Assembly: GCF_900109205.1 (NCBI RefSeq)
Contig: NZ_FNZB01000001.1
Coordinates: 1,674,001 to 1,738,000 of the forward strand
From: Sphingomonas sp. OV641
Lineage (GTDB): Bacteria > Pseudomonadota > Alphaproteobacteria > Sphingomonadales > Sphingomonadaceae
DNA: 64,000 bases
Reading direction: 5' to 3'
The notes beneath the pieces were generated by a model. That model worked only from the letters and a program-made list of their open reading frames with translations, had not been told where the DNA came from and ran no database searches. This document shows, one piece after another, positions 23,135 to 32,020 of the stretch (the first letter of the stretch is position 1; each line of letters begins with the position of its first letter). The position numbers and the translations under genes are program-made.

Positions 23135-23255
23135 CTACGATGGCGAAGACGGGTTCGCCATGCCCGATAACGAGCCCGGAGCGCTGCGGCAATTCGGGAT
23201 GGAACCCCGATGCGCACAGCGGGGTTTTCCCGATCGATCAAGGAAGGATTCTTCG

Positions 23256-23849
23256 ATGGCCGACGACACCCCCAAGCCAATGACCGACAAGGACGTCGCG
23301 CCCGTGGTCGCCGATCCGTTTGCTGCGACGGACGCGCTCCAACCGAGTGACCCGCTGAAAGGCAAGGACAGCGACGCCGGCGATCCACTGGCAAACCCTT
23401 CGACCGCCAGCACGAGCGCCGGCGGCGGGAGCAGCGGCCAGACGGGCGGCACCACCAACGACGGTGGATCAACGTCCGCTCGCCAGGCGCTCAGCGACGG
23501 CATCGTCAAGCTGAAGAGCGAAGCCGGCGATCGCGCGCGCACCTATGCCGATCAGGGCAAGACCAAGGCGACGGGCGCGCTCGACCAGCTGGTGTCGATG
23601 CTCCACGATGCCGCCGGTCAGGTCGATGAAAAGCTGGGCGAGCAATATGGGCAATATGCCCGCAGCGCTGCCGAGCAGGTGCAGGGTTTTTCGTCCTCGC
23701 TGAACGACCGCAGCGTTGAGGAGCTGCTGGACGACGCCCGTGATCTCGTGCGCAAGAGCCCGGCGGCGGCGCTTGGCGTCGCGGCAGCGGTGGGCTTTGT
23801 GGCGGCCCGCCTTGTCTCTTCCGGGCTCGACCATCGCGACAAGGCATAA
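23256..23849 (+). CDS. YqjD/ElaB-like (DUF883-type) membrane-anchored protein
   Basis: 197 residues. The N-terminal 80 are low-complexity (Asp, Ser, Gly, Thr). Residues about 85-165 form a long amphipathic helix (KLKSEAGDRARTYADQGKT ... EELLDDARDLVRKSP), and the C-terminus has a GxxxG-like membrane segment AALGVAAAVGFVAARLV. This layout matches the ElaB/YqjD family, whose E. coli members bind ribosomes at the inner membrane in stationary phase; that role is inference here. ATG at 23256 follows AAGGAAGGA. First of four tightly spaced genes. Confidence 0.75.
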   Translation: MADDTPKPMTDKDVAPVVADPFAATDALQPSDPLKGKDSDAGDPLANPSTASTSAGGGSSGQTGGTTNDGGSTSARQALSDGIVKLKSEAGDRARTYADQGKTKATGALDQLVSMLHDAAGQVDEKLGEQYGQYARSAAEQVQGFSSSLNDRSVEELLDDARDLVRKSPAAALGVAAAVGFVAARLVSSGLDHRDKA

Positions 23850-23854
23850 ACCTG

Positions 23855-24196
23855 ATGTTGCTGGAAAGAGCCGGCGCACAGGACACGGGTATCAGCCAGC
23901 TTGTATCGCAGCTCGCTGGCGACGCGAAGGAGGCGGCGCAGGCTGAGGTCGCGTTGGTCAAGGCGCGCGCCGGCTTTGCCGTTACGCGCTACAAATGGGC
24001 TGCGGTATATTTCGGCGCGGCCGGCGTGCTGGCATTTGCCGGGCTCATCGCGCTGTTGGTGGGCCTCATCATGTCACTGGCCACCCTGATTGGTCCGGGA
24101 TGGGCCACGTTGGCAGTGGTGCTGGGCGTATTCGGCATTGCGGGCGTGCTCGGCCTGCTGGGCAAGGCGCAACTGGCGCGGAAGGTGAGGTCTTGA
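23855..24196 (+). CDS. Phage-holin-III-type (YqjE-like) membrane protein
   Basis: 113 residues. An N-terminal amphipathic helix (ISQLVSQLAGDAKEAAQAEVALVKA) precedes two membrane helices at about 50-76 and 82-103. It fits the Holin-X / YqjE family (PF07332), which despite the name is chromosomal and not phage-linked. It begins 5 bases after the previous gene, and its stop overlaps the next start (TTGA). Confidence 0.8.
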   Translation: MLLERAGAQDTGISQLVSQLAGDAKEAAQAEVALVKARAGFAVTRYKWAAVYFGAAGVLAFAGLIALLVGLIMSLATLIGPGWATLAVVLGVFGIAGVLGLLGKAQLARKVRS

Positions 24197-24558
24197 GCAG
24201 CGATCCGCAGGCGGCAACCGTCGCCCTGGCAGAGCAGCGGGCGGCCGCCGCGCGCGAGCGACTGACGGACAGCCTCGCTACCTTGCAGGCGCGCCTCAGC
24301 CCGCGCGTTGTGGCGCGCGACGCCGTCGAAAACCTTCAGGAAAGCGGGGAGAAGGTGCTGCGTGCCGGTGTTCAGCGCGCCCGAGCTCATCCGGATCACA
24401 TGGTCTGGGGTGCCGCGCTGGTGATCGCCTGGCTCGCCCGTCGACAAATTGCGGCAGCGCTTGGCCGAAAGCGGCCGAAACAGGCCGAAACCGCCGCGCA
24501 GCTAGCGCGTTCAATCCCCGGTGACTGGCCGCAGATGGCCGAGAGGAACAACAGATGA
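24193..24558 (+). CDS. DUF3618 family protein
   Basis: 121 residues. The segment RERLTDSLATLQARLSPRVVARDAVENLQ (about 17-45) is the DUF3618 signature, followed by a short hydrophobic stretch MVWGAALVIAWLAR. The start must be TTG at 24193, overlapping the holin-like stop, with GAAGGTGAGG upstream; no ATG lies in a suitable place. By position it corresponds to YqjK in gammaproteobacterial yqjDEK operons, an inference. Confidence 0.72.
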   Translation: MSSDPQAATVALAEQRAAAARERLTDSLATLQARLSPRVVARDAVENLQESGEKVLRAGVQRARAHPDHMVWGAALVIAWLARRQIAAALGRKRPKQAETAAQLARSIPGDWPQMAERNNR

Positions 24559-25037
24559 CCGACGCTCATAACAAGACAGCCGGCACGAACGGCGGCAACG
24601 ACCAGCAGGAAACGCTGCGCGACCGCGCGACTCACGCTTATGAGAACGCCGTCGCGCGCGCCGGAGAGACCGCCGATCACTCGCGCGAGGCAGTGCGCGA
24701 CGCCGCCCACCAGGCGGGTGACTTCGTGGAAAGCAACCCCCTAGGCGTCCTGGCGGGCGGTCTCGCACTCGGTGCCCTGGTCGGTGCACTGCTGCCCCGC
24801 AGCGAGCGCGAAAAGCAGCTGCTAGCGCCCGTCGGCAAGAAGGTCGGCATGGCTGCGGTTGCGGCGTTTGCGGCCGCCAAGGAAGCCGGAAAGGGCGAGC
24901 TCGAAGAGCTTGGCCTGACCAAGGACGGCGCGCAGGAGAAGGCAAAGTCGCTGCTCCAGGGCGTCGCTACGGCAGCGTCGCATGCCGGTAGTGCGGCGGC
25001 AGAGGCCGGACGCGAGCATATCAAAACGGCGCATTGA
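24555..25037 (+). CDS. Second YqjD-like membrane-anchored protein
   Basis: 160 residues: helical N-terminal region ETLRDRATHAYENAVARAGE, then SNPLGVLAGGLALGALVGALLPRS, a Gly-rich membrane segment preceded by the SNP turn typical of DUF883 proteins, then an Ala-rich C-terminal helix. ATG overlaps the DUF3618 stop (ATGA). Two YqjD-like proteins in one operon is notable. Confidence 0.75.
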   Translation: MTDAHNKTAGTNGGNDQQETLRDRATHAYENAVARAGETADHSREAVRDAAHQAGDFVESNPLGVLAGGLALGALVGALLPRSEREKQLLAPVGKKVGMAAVAAFAAAKEAGKGELEELGLTKDGAQEKAKSLLQGVATAASHAGSAAAEAGREHIKTAH

Positions 25038-25077
25038 AGGGTTCAAACCCGGGCGCCTAGACAGTAAGGGAGCCGCC

Positions 25078-25308
25078 ATGAGCAAGCTTCACCTCGTCTT
25101 CGGCGGTCGGGTTTCCGACCCACGCACCCTTGATTTCGCCGATCTGAAATCGATCGACATCGTGGGTGTGTTTCCAGATTTCGCGTCGGCTGAAAAGGCA
25201 TGGCGCGCTGCCGCGCAGCGCACCGTCGATGACGCGGAAATGAAGTATGTGGTGGTGCACCTGCACCGCCTGCTCGAACCGGACCTGCTGAAGCCCGCTG
25301 CTCAGTAA
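25078..25308 (+). CDS. DUF4170 family small protein
   Basis: 76 residues, soluble. LHLVFGGRVSDPRTLDFADLKSIDIVGVFPDF and KAWRAAAQRTVDDAEMKYVVVHLHRLLEP are the DUF4170 family blocks (alphaproteobacterial, function unknown). ATG at 25078 follows AAGGGAGCC. Last gene of the plus-strand run, 40 bases after the preceding stop. Confidence 0.8.
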   Translation: MSKLHLVFGGRVSDPRTLDFADLKSIDIVGVFPDFASAEKAWRAAAQRTVDDAEMKYVVVHLHRLLEPDLLKPAAQ

Positions 25309-25327
25309 GTTCGGCTCAGAAGGCGCC

Positions 25328-25393
25328 GTTCGCCTCGCGGCGAACAACGCGCCCTACGGCTCACACCTAACATCCCGGCCCAGGGCCGGGATG
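25328..25393. terminator. Two hairpins between convergent DUF4170 and greA
   Basis: GTTCGCC (25328-25334) / GGCGAAC (25339-25345) with a TCGC loop, then a perfect 10-bp stem CATCCCGGCC (25371-25380) / GGCCGGGATG (25384-25393) with loop CAG. They lie between two genes that end toward each other, so a bidirectional terminator is likely, although T runs are lacking. The second also resembles the CATCCCGG repeat seen at 54.5-54.9 kb. Confidence 0.55.
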
Positions 25394-25455
25394 CACATTC
25401 TGAAGAAACCTGCCGCCTCTCCGACGGGCAATGATCGCTGCGGCGGACCGCGGCC

Positions 25456-25932
25456 TCAGATGAACTCGATCTTTGAGACGACGTAATAGCGGTCGCCAGC
25501 CGGCACCGACACCTCCACCTCGTCCTCGACGCTACGCCCGATCAGCGCGCGCCCCATGGGGGAGTTGTAGCTGATCCGCCCGGACTTGGCATCCGCCTCG
25601 GTCTGACCGACGATCTGATACTTGATCGGCTTGTCGTCCTCATCGAGCAGCGTGACGGTCGCGCCGAATACCACCTTGTCACCGGACAGGTCGCGCGGAT
25701 CAATGATTTGCGCACGCGACAGCTTGTCCTCGATATCGGCGATGGTCGCCTCGATCTGGCCCTGCCGCTCCTTGGCGGCATGATATTCGGCGTTCTCGGA
25801 CAAATCGCCATGGGCACGTGCTTCCTCGATCGCATCTACGATCTGAGGCCGTTCGATCTTCAGCCGTTTCAGTTCTGCATTCAGCTTCTCATAGCCTTCC
25901 TGCAGCATCGGCATCTTCTCGACGGTCGCCAT
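25456..25932 (-). CDS. greA: Transcription elongation factor GreA
   Basis: 158 residues; rescues backtracked RNA polymerase by stimulating transcript cleavage. The N-terminal coiled coil carries the tip acidic pair in [21 protein letters not shown] (Asp and Glu near 41-44), and the C-terminal domain ends with [12 protein letters not shown]. Follows carB by 81 bases, an order common in alphaproteobacteria. Confidence 0.96.
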   Translation of the reverse strand: MATVEKMPMLQEGYEKLNAELKRLKIERPQIVDAIEEARAHGDLSENAEYHAAKERQGQIEATIADIEDKLSRAQIIDPRDLSGDKVVFGATVTLLDEDDKPIKYQIVGQTEADAKSGRISYNSPMGRALIGRSVEDEVEVSVPAGDRYYVVSKIEFI

Positions 25933-25966
25933 CGCGCCTTATCCTTCGTCCAAACCTTGAACCCCG

Positions 25967-25986
25967 AGCGACCCTTCCGGGTCGCT
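25967..25986 (-). other. Stem-loop between carB and greA
   Basis: Perfect 8-bp stem AGCGACCC (25967-25974) / GGGTCGCT (25979-25986); on the minus strand the loop is GGAA, a GNRA tetraloop. No T run follows, so processing or attenuation rather than strong termination. Confidence 0.5.
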
Positions 25987-26013
25987 TCGCACGTCGTCGT
26001 AAATTGTCGGGGG

Positions 26014-29000
26014 TCAATTGTGCGGTTGCGAATAATAGGATTGAAGCGGCCGTACTTCAAGGTTTCGCGTGGCAGATCCAATTGCCTTGGCCGCCTGCAG
26101 GCTGGCCTGCGCGGTCGTGAAGTAGGGGATCTTCTGGTTTACCGCAGATGCACGGATCGGCTGGGAGTCCTTCAGGCTCTGCCACCCTTCCGTCGTGTTG
26201 AAGATCAAGCCGATATCGCCGTCCTTGATCCGGTCAACGATGTGCGGCCGACCCTGCGCGACCTTGTTCACCAGTTCCACCGGCAGCCCAGCGCGCTGCA
26301 GGTGATCGGCGGTGCCGCCCGTCGCGACGATGGTGAAGCCGGCATCGACCAGCTCACGGATCGCCGGGACAATTGCCGCCTTGTCGCCGTCCTTCACGCT
26401 GACGAACACGGCGCCGCTGGTCGGCAGCACGTTGCCGGCGGCAAGCTGTGACTTGGCAAAGGCGGTCGTGAAATCGCGATCGATCCCCATCACTTCGCCG
26501 GTGGACTTCATTTCCGGCGAGAGCACCGGATCGATCCCGGGGAAGCGGTTGAACGGGAACACCGCTTCCTTCACCGCGACATAATCGATGTGGCGGTCGA
26601 TCCGCGGCAGATCCTTCAGCTTCTCGCCGGCCATTACGCGCGCGGCGATCTTGGCGATGGGCGCGCCGATTGCCTTGGCGACGAACGGCACCGTTCGGCT
26701 GGCGCGCGGGTTCACCTCGATGAGGTAAACCTTGCCGTCCTTCACCGCGAACTGGATGTTCATCAGGCCGCGCACGCCAAGGCCACGCGCCAGCGCCTCT
26801 GCCTGACGCTCGATCTCGGCAATGATCTCGGCCGGCAGCGAATAGGGCGGGATCGAACAGGCGCTGTCGCCCGAGTGCACGCCGGCTTCCTCGATATGCT
26901 GCAGCACGCCAGCCACCACGACATCGTCGCCGTCGCAGATCGCGTCCACGTCCACCTCGATGGCATCGCGCAGATACTGGTCGATCAGCACCGGCGCGTC
27001 GCCCGACACCTGCACCGCGGTCTGGATATAATCCTCCAGCTGCTGCGGCCCGTCTACGATCTCCATCGCGCGCCCGCCCAGCACGAAGCTGGGCCGCATC
27101 AGCACCGGATAGCCGACGCGCTCGGCCACGGTCAGCGCTTCCTCGCGGCTCCGGGCGATGCCGTTCTTGGGCTGGAGCAGGCGAAGCCTGTCGACCAGCG
27201 CAGCGAACTGCTCGCGATCTTCCGCCAGGTCGATCGCGGAGGGCGACGTGCCAAGGATCGGGATCCCCGCCGCCTCGATCGCGCGTGCCAGATTGAGCGG
27301 CGTCTGCCCGCCGAACTGCACGATCACGCCGACCAGCTCGCCCTTCGACTGTTCGACATGCAGGATTTCCAGAACGTCTTCGGCCGTCAGCGGCTCGAAA
27401 TAGAGCCGATCCGACGTGTCATAATCGGTGCTAACCGTCTCCGGATTGCAATTTACCATGATCGTCTCGAAGCCCGCATCCGCCAGCGCGAAACAGGCGT
27501 GGCAGCAGCAATAGTCGAATTCGATCCCCTGCCCGATCCGGTTCGGCCCGCCGCCCAGGATCACGATCTTGCGCCGTTCGGACGGCAGCGCCTCGTTTTC
27601 CGGCTCGCCGAAGGTCGGCGCCTCATAGGTCGAGTACATGTACGGCGTCTTGGCGTCGAATTCCGCCGCGCAGGTGTCGATGCGCTTGAAGACGGGGCGC
27701 ACGCCGAGCTTGTGGCGATGCTCGCGCACCTCCTGCTCAGTCACGCCGCCCGTCATGGCCTTCACCGCCTCGTGGATGAGGCCGGACCCTTGCGCGATAC
27801 CGCGGCGCATGCCCCGGAGGTTGGCGGACTGAAGTGCAAGCCAGGCCAGGCGCTTGTCGGAAAAGCCCATCGCCTTCAGGCGGCGCATGCCAGCCGAATC
27901 GATCGGCAGGCCGTTGCGGCAAACCTCTTCCTCCGCCCGCACGATCTCTTCGATCCGCTCCAGGAACCAAGGATCGTATTTGGCGATCGCGTGCACCTCG
28001 GCGACGGTGAAGCCCTCCCGCAGCGCCTGGGCGGCGACGAGCAGGCGGTCGGGCGAAGCCACGGCAAGCGCCGCCTCGATCTCGGCTCGCGGCGCACCAA
28101 CCAGCCGCTCGACACGGTCGAAGCCGCTGAGGCCCGTCTCCAGACCGCGCAGCGCCTTCTGCATCGATTCCTGGATGTTGCGCCCGATCGCCATCACTTC
28201 GCCGACGCTCTTCATCGCGGTCGAGAGCACGGCCTCCGCGCCCTTGAACTTCTCGAAGGCAAAGCGCGGAATCTTGGTGACGACATAATCGATCGTCGGC
28301 TCGAACGACGCTGGCGTCGCCCCGGTGATGTCATTCTCGATCTCGTCGAGCGTATAGCCTACCGCCAGCTTCGCCGCGACCTTGGCGATCGGGAAGCCGG
28401 TTGCCTTGGACGCCAGCGCCGAGGACCGCGACACGCGCGGGTTCATCTCGATCACGATGAGGCGGCCGTCCTTCGGATTGACCGCGAACTGGACGTTCGA
28501 CCCGCCCGTCTCCACGCCGATCTCGCGCAGCACCGCGATGCTGGCGTTGCGCATGATCTGATATTCCTTGTCGGTCAGCGTCAGCGCCGGCGCGACGGTG
28601 ATCGAATCGCCCGTGTGGACGCCCATCGGATCGACATTCTCGATCGAGCAGATGATGATGCAATTGTCCGCGCGGTCGCGGACCACCTCCATCTCATACT
28701 CCTTCCAGCCGAGCAGCGACTCCTCGATCAGCACCTCGGTGGTCGGCGAGGCATCCAACCCCTTGCGCACGATCTCCAGGAATTCCTCGCGGTTATACGC
28801 GACGCCGCCGCCGGTGCCGCCCAAAGTGAACGACGGCCGGATGATCGCCGGCAGCCCGGTGACCTCGAGTCCGGCGAGCGCCTCCGCCTCGGTATGCGCG
28901 ACTACCGAACGGGCGCTTTCCAGCCCGATCTTGTCCATCGCATCGCGGAACTTCTGCCGATCCTCGGCCTTGTCGATCGCCTCCGCATCGGCGCCGATCA

Positions 29001-29343
29001 TGGTAACGCCGAACTTCTCCAGCGTGCCGTCGCGGAACAGCGCCAGTGCGGTGTTCAGCGCGGTCTGGCCACCCATCGTCGGGAGGACGGCGTCGGGCCG
29101 CTCCTTTTCGATGATCTTTGCCACGATCTCCGGCGTGATCGGCTCCACATAGGTGGCGTCGGCGAGCTCGGGATCGGTCATGATCGTCGCCGGGTTCGAA
29201 TTGACCAGGACGATGCGATAGCCCTCTTCCTTCAGGGCCTTGATCGCCTGCGTGCCCGAATAATCGAACTCGCACGCCTGGCCGATCACGATCGGACCCG
29301 CGCCAATGACGAGGATGGAGGAGATGTCGGTGCGCTTGGGCAT
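26014..29343 (-). CDS. carB: Carbamoyl-phosphate synthase large subunit
   Basis: 1109 residues. Two homologous ATP-grasp halves (first with [18 protein letters not shown], second with [16 protein letters not shown]) make carbamoyl phosphate from bicarbonate, ammonia and 2 ATP for pyrimidine and arginine synthesis; the C-terminal MGS-like regulatory domain begins near residue 960 ([13 protein letters not shown]). Usual length is about 1070-1110. In an operon with carA and a small lipoprotein gene; greA follows. Confidence 0.97.
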   Translation of the reverse strand: MPKRTDISSILVIGAGPIVIGQACEFDYSGTQAIKALKEEGYRIVLVNSNPATIMTDPELADATYVEPITPEIVAKIIEKERPDAVLPTMGGQTALNTALALFRDGTLEKFGVTMIGADAEAIDKAEDRQKFRDAMDKIGLESARSVVAHTEAEALAGLEVTGLPAIIRPSFTLGGTGGGVAYNREEFLEIVRKGLDASPTTEVLIEESLLGWKEYEMEVVRDRADNCIIICSIENVDPMGVHTGDSITVAPALTLTDKEYQIMRNASIAVLREIGVETGGSNVQFAVNPKDGRLIVIEMNPRVSRSSALASKATGFPIAKVAAKLAVGYTLDEIENDITGATPASFEPTIDYVVTKIPRFAFEKFKGAEAVLSTAMKSVGEVMAIGRNIQESMQKALRGLETGLSGFDRVERLVGAPRAEIEAALAVASPDRLLVAAQALREGFTVAEVHAIAKYDPWFLERIEEIVRAEEEVCRNGLPIDSAGMRRLKAMGFSDKRLAWLALQSANLRGMRRGIAQGSGLIHEAVKAMTGGVTEQEVREHRHKLGVRPVFKRIDTCAAEFDAKTPYMYSTYEAPTFGEPENEALPSERRKIVILGGGPNRIGQGIEFDYCCCHACFALADAGFETIMVNCNPETVSTDYDTSDRLYFEPLTAEDVLEILHVEQSKGELVGVIVQFGGQTPLNLARAIEAAGIPILGTSPSAIDLAEDREQFAALVDRLRLLQPKNGIARSREEALTVAERVGYPVLMRPSFVLGGRAMEIVDGPQQLEDYIQTAVQVSGDAPVLIDQYLRDAIEVDVDAICDGDDVVVAGVLQHIEEAGVHSGDSACSIPPYSLPAEIIAEIERQAEALARGLGVRGLMNIQFAVKDGKVYLIEVNPRASRTVPFVAKAIGAPIAKIAARVMAGEKLKDLPRIDRHIDYVAVKEAVFPFNRFPGIDPVLSPEMKSTGEVMGIDRDFTTAFAKSQLAAGNVLPTSGAVFVSVKDGDKAAIVPAIRELVDAGFTIVATGGTADHLQRAGLPVELVNKVAQGRPHIVDRIKDGDIGLIFNTTEGWQSLKDSQPIRASAVNQKIPYFTTAQASLQAAKAIGSATRNLEVRPLQSYYSQPHN

Positions 29344-29359
29344 TATGTCTCTCTTGGTC

Positions 29360-29659
29360 CTACTCGGCCGCCCCTGCCCCGGCGCCGATCGGCGTCAGGC
29401 TGGCTCCCGAAATCTTCTTCACTTCGGCGGCGATGCAAGCGGCGGCACGTTCGGCAGCCGCCACTGGCATGTCGCCCGGCAATTCCATCGTCACGTCAGA
29501 GGCGGAGGTCGCTCTCAGCCGCGCTCCGTCCACCCCGCAGGTGTTGGGGATCGACGAAAGCCGCGCTTGCAACTGGTGCTGGTTCGCCGGAGCCGCCTGC
29601 GAACAGCCGGCCAAGGCGAGGATCAGCACCGGGGCGGCAAGCCGGCCCGGCCCGATCAC
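29360..29659 (-). CDS. Small predicted lipoprotein between carA and carB
   Basis: 99 residues. A signal sequence with lipobox LAGC (Cys at about 19) predicts an outer- or inner-membrane lipoprotein; two more cysteines (in NTCGVDG and AACIAAE) could form a disulfide. No family recognised. GTG start at 29659 overlaps the carA stop (GTGA), and its stop lies 16 bases before carB, so it is embedded in the car operon. Confidence 0.7.
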   Translation of the reverse strand: MIGPGRLAAPVLILALAGCSQAAPANQHQLQARLSSIPNTCGVDGARLRATSASDVTMELPGDMPVAAAERAAACIAAEVKKISGASLTPIGAGAGAAE

Positions 29660-30912
29660 CGCAGCGATCCGACAAACCGCTCGAACAGATAGAAGCTGTC
29701 CTGCGGCCCTGGGCTTGCCTCGGGATGGTATTGCACGCTGAACGCGGGCTTGTCGGTCAGCTCCAATCCGGCGTTGCTGCCGTCGAACAGCGAGACGTGC
29801 GTCTCACGCGCATTGGCCGGCAGGCTGTCGCGCTCGACCGCAAAACCGTGGTTCATGCTGGTGATCTCGACCGCGCCGTCGGCGAGGCGCTTGACGGGAT
29901 GATTCGCACCGCGGTGGCCCTGGAACATCTTGGTCGTGCGCGCGCCAACCGCGAGGCCGAGCAGCTGGTGGCCGAGGCAGATGCCGAACATGGGCTTCCC
30001 GGTATCGAGCAGCTTCTGGATCACCGGCACGGCATATTCACCGGTCGCAGCAGGATCGCCTGGACCGTTCGACAGGAAGATGCCGTCGGGGTTCAGCGCC
30101 ATGATCGCGTCGTAATCGGTCTCGGCCGGTACCACGGATACCTTCGCCCCGGCCTGCACCAGATTGCGGAAGATGTTGTGCTTGCTACCGTAATCGATCG
30201 CGACGACATGGGGGCGGTGCTCCCGGGCACGTGCTTCGACAGGCTCAGCACGAACGGAGTTAAGAGGATCATCCTTCTCCTCCGTTTGTCCTGAGCTTGT
30301 CGAAGAGCGTGTTTCATAACCGAACCCCAGCCGCCAGATGCCGCCGCTGCGATCCTCACCCCACGTACCGTGCGTCTCGCGGGTCACTGCCTTGGCGAGG
30401 TCCATGCCCTCCAGCCCCGGCCATTCGCGCGCCATCGCCAGCAGCAGATCAAGGTCAAACTTGCCCTCCGCCGAGTGCGCGATCACGCCGTTGGGTGCGC
30501 CGCCACTGCGGATCCGCCGCGTCAGCGCGCGCGTGTCGATTCCGGCCAAGCCAATGCGCGCGTGACGCTTCATCCAGCCGGACAGGTTCTCCGCCGCACG
30601 GAAGTTTGACGGCGCGGTCGGATCCTCGCGCACGATCATGCCCAGAGCGTGCGGCTCGTCCGCTTCCACATCATCGGGATTCGCGCCGACGTTGCCGATA
30701 TGCGGAAAGGTGAAGGTGATGATCTGACCGGCGAAGCTCGGATCGGTCATGATCTCCTGATAGCCGGTCATGGCGGTGTGAAAGCACACCTCGCCGACGG
30801 CCTGACCCTCAGCGCCAAAGCCATGGCCCCACAATACGTCGCCCGATGCGAGAACGAGGACGCCGGTGGCGCCATCGGGTTGAGGCGCGTGCGAGGGCTT
30901 GGCGTCGGCCAT
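29656..30912 (-). CDS. carA: Carbamoyl-phosphate synthase small subunit with in-frame repeat insertion
   Basis: 418 residues. The N-terminal domain (VLVLASGDVLWGHGFG ... ALTRRIRSGG) is followed by the class I glutamine amidotransferase with FLSNGPGDP, nucleophile Cys in GICLGHQ, and the His/Glu of QYHPEASPGP. Between GIWRLGFGYE and RPHVVAIDYG, the linker joining the two domains, an extra segment of about 30 residues rich in Ser, Glu and Arg is encoded by a palindromic DNA element. Reading frame is kept and all catalytic motifs are intact, so the enzyme is probably active. ATG at 30912 is chosen, with CAGGAG upstream. Confidence 0.95.
   Translation of the reverse strand: MADAKPSHAPQPDGATGVLVLASGDVLWGHGFGAEGQAVGEVCFHTAMTGYQEIMTDPSFAGQIITFTFPHIGNVGANPDDVEADEPHALGMIVREDPTAPSNFRAAENLSGWMKRHARIGLAGIDTRALTRRIRSGGAPNGVIAHSAEGKFDLDLLLAMAREWPGLEGMDLAKAVTRETHGTWGEDRSGGIWRLGFGYETRSSTSSGQTEEKDDPLNSVRAEPVEARAREHRPHVVAIDYGSKHNIFRNLVQAGAKVSVVPAETDYDAIMALNPDGIFLSNGPGDPAATGEYAVPVIQKLLDTGKPMFGICLGHQLLGLAVGARTTKMFQGHRGANHPVKRLADGAVEITSMNHGFAVERDSLPANARETHVSLFDGSNAGLELTDKPAFSVQYHPEASPGPQDSFYLFERFVGSLR
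30228..30311. repeat. 84-bp palindromic element inside carA
   Basis: Imperfect inverted arms at 30228-30257 and 30282-30311 (25 of 30 positions pair) around a 24-base spacer. Arm core TTCGACAGGCTCAG. The element length, 84 bases, is a multiple of three. Same family as the copies at 31482-31584 and 31906-31993. Confidence 0.85.
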
Positions 30913-30958
30913 GGGGGCGGGCACTCCTGGGTAAGCGGCGATGTACGTTAAGAGCGGC

Positions 30959-30987
30959 GCGCTAAACCCCACCCTCGGCCACGTCAA
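30959..30987 (-). promoter_or_regulatory. Possible carA promoter
   Basis: Minus strand TTGACG (30987-30982), 17 bases, TAGCGC (30964-30959). The -35 is good, the -10 weak. It lies in the 96-base divergent region between carA and the YqeY-like gene. Confidence 0.35.
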
Positions 30988-31008
30988 TCTGATATGGGCG
31001 GGCGCACC

Positions 31009-31461
31009 ATGATTCGAGACGATATCAAGCAAGCCCAGATCGCCGCCATGAAGGCCGGCGACAAGGAAACCCGCGCCGCGATCGGCCTGATCCAAGCCGC
31101 GATCAAGAATCGCGACATCGAGGCCCGCACCGCCACCCAGGCGCCCGACGACGATTCGCTGGTCGTGGAGGTGCTCCAGAAAATGAAGAAGCAGCGGATC
31201 GAATCGATTCAGATGTTCCGCAGCGGCGGCCGCGAGGAACTGGCGGCGGCGGAAGAAGCGGAGGTCGCGGTGATCGACCGCTTCCTGCCCAAGCAAATGG
31301 ACGAGGCGGAAACGTCGGCGGCGATCGAGGCGATCAAGGCGGAAATCGGCGCTTCGGGAATGAAGGACATGGGCCGGGTGATGGCCGAGCTGAAAGCGCG
31401 ACACGGAAACGTCCTGGATATGTCCAAGGCAAGCGGGTTGGTGAAGGCGGCGTTGGCTTGA
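31009..31461 (+). CDS. GatB/YqeY domain-containing protein
   Basis: 150 residues, soluble and helical. MIRDDIKQAQIAAMKAGDKETR and the C-terminal DMGRVMAELKARHGNVLDMSKASGLVKAAL are the YqeY family, which resembles the tail domain of the GatB amidotransferase subunit and may bind tRNA; the exact role is unknown. ATG at 31009 matches the family start. In alphaproteobacteria this gene commonly precedes dnaG and rpoD. Confidence 0.88.
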   Translation: MIRDDIKQAQIAAMKAGDKETRAAIGLIQAAIKNRDIEARTATQAPDDDSLVVEVLQKMKKQRIESIQMFRSGGREELAAAEEAEVAVIDRFLPKQMDEAETSAAIEAIKAEIGASGMKDMGRVMAELKARHGNVLDMSKASGLVKAALA

Positions 31462-31481
31462 GGGTGGGTTAGCGTCTGGGA

Positions 31482-31584
31482 CACGTGCTTCCGACAGGCT
31501 CAGCACGAACGGGTTTCTTTTGGCGTCCCACCTCCTTGTCGTGCGCTCCTCTCCCCGTTCGCCCTGAGCTTGTCGAAGGGCGTG
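31482..31584. repeat. Palindromic element downstream of the YqeY-like gene
   Basis: Left arm 31482-31513 and right arm 31554-31584, inverted copies with a few mismatches and one insertion, 40-base spacer. Contains the family core (GACAGGCTCAG; CTGAGCTTGTCGAAG). It begins 21 bases after a stop codon and could act as a transcript-end structure. Confidence 0.8.
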
Positions 31585-31636
31585 TTCCACGCGCCGCCCT
31601 CTCGACCGGTCCAACACTATCTGGCAGACAGGCGGG

Positions 31637-32020
31637 ATGCCGTTCTGGGCCTACCTGCTCCGCTGTTCGGACGGCAGCTTCTATGCTGGGCATACGGATG
31701 CATTGGAGCACCGCATCGGCCAGCATCAGATCGGGCGTGGCAGCGACTATACGGCGCGACGGCAGCCCGTTTCGCTGGTGTGGTGTCAGGATTTCCCCTC
31801 GCGGCTTGAGGCCGAGCGCCGCATCAAGGGATGGTCTCGGGCGAAGAAGGAAGCGCTCATCGCTGGAGATTGGGAACGGGTGTCGCAACTGGCTGTGGCG
31901 TATGGGGCACGTCCTTCGACAGGCTCAGGACGAACGGAATTAGATTTGGCAGCCCCCTCGCCCGTTCGTCCTGAGCTTGTCGAAGGACGTGCCAAGCAGA
32001 CCGAACAACCATGTCCCTGA
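31637..32020 (+). CDS. GIY-YIG nuclease-like protein with repeat-derived C-terminus
   Basis: 127 residues. Residues 1-85 form a UPF0213/GIY-YIG domain: WAYLLRCSDGSFYAG holds the variant YLL and YAG strands, followed by Arg (HRIGQH) and the glutamate region RLEAERRIKGW. After about residue 92 the sequence (ARPSTGSGRTELDL ... PELVEGR) is the translation of a palindromic DNA repeat, not part of the domain. The stop overlaps the dnaG start. Role may be DNA repair or none known; members are often of uncertain activity. Confidence 0.8.
   Translation: MPFWAYLLRCSDGSFYAGHTDALEHRIGQHQIGRGSDYTARRQPVSLVWCQDFPSRLEAERRIKGWSRAKKEALIAGDWERVSQLAVAYGARPSTGSGRTELDLAAPSPVRPELVEGRAKQTEQPCP
31906..31993. repeat. 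Near-perfect 32-bp inverted repeat in the GIY-YIG 3' end
   Basis: Arms 31906-31937 and 31962-31993 pair at 31 of 32 positions around a 24-base spacer. It ends 17 bases before the dnaG start and encodes most of the tail of the GIY-YIG protein. As RNA it would fold into a very stable hairpin just ahead of dnaG. Confidence 0.88.

Noticed and set aside
23855..24196. Prophage holin
   Set aside because: No phage genes nearby; the family is chromosomal (YqjE-like).
25038..25050. GGGTTCAAACCC resembling a tRNA T-arm
   Set aside because: No acceptor, D or anticodon arms around it; it follows directly on a coding gene.
26590..30294. 1234-codon plus-strand frame opposite carB and carA
   Set aside because: Antisense shadow; composition shows no real domains and carB/carA are certain.
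31482..31993. CRISPR array
   Set aside because: Only two inverted pairs with different spacers and no direct repeats of uniform spacing; they are dispersed palindromes.
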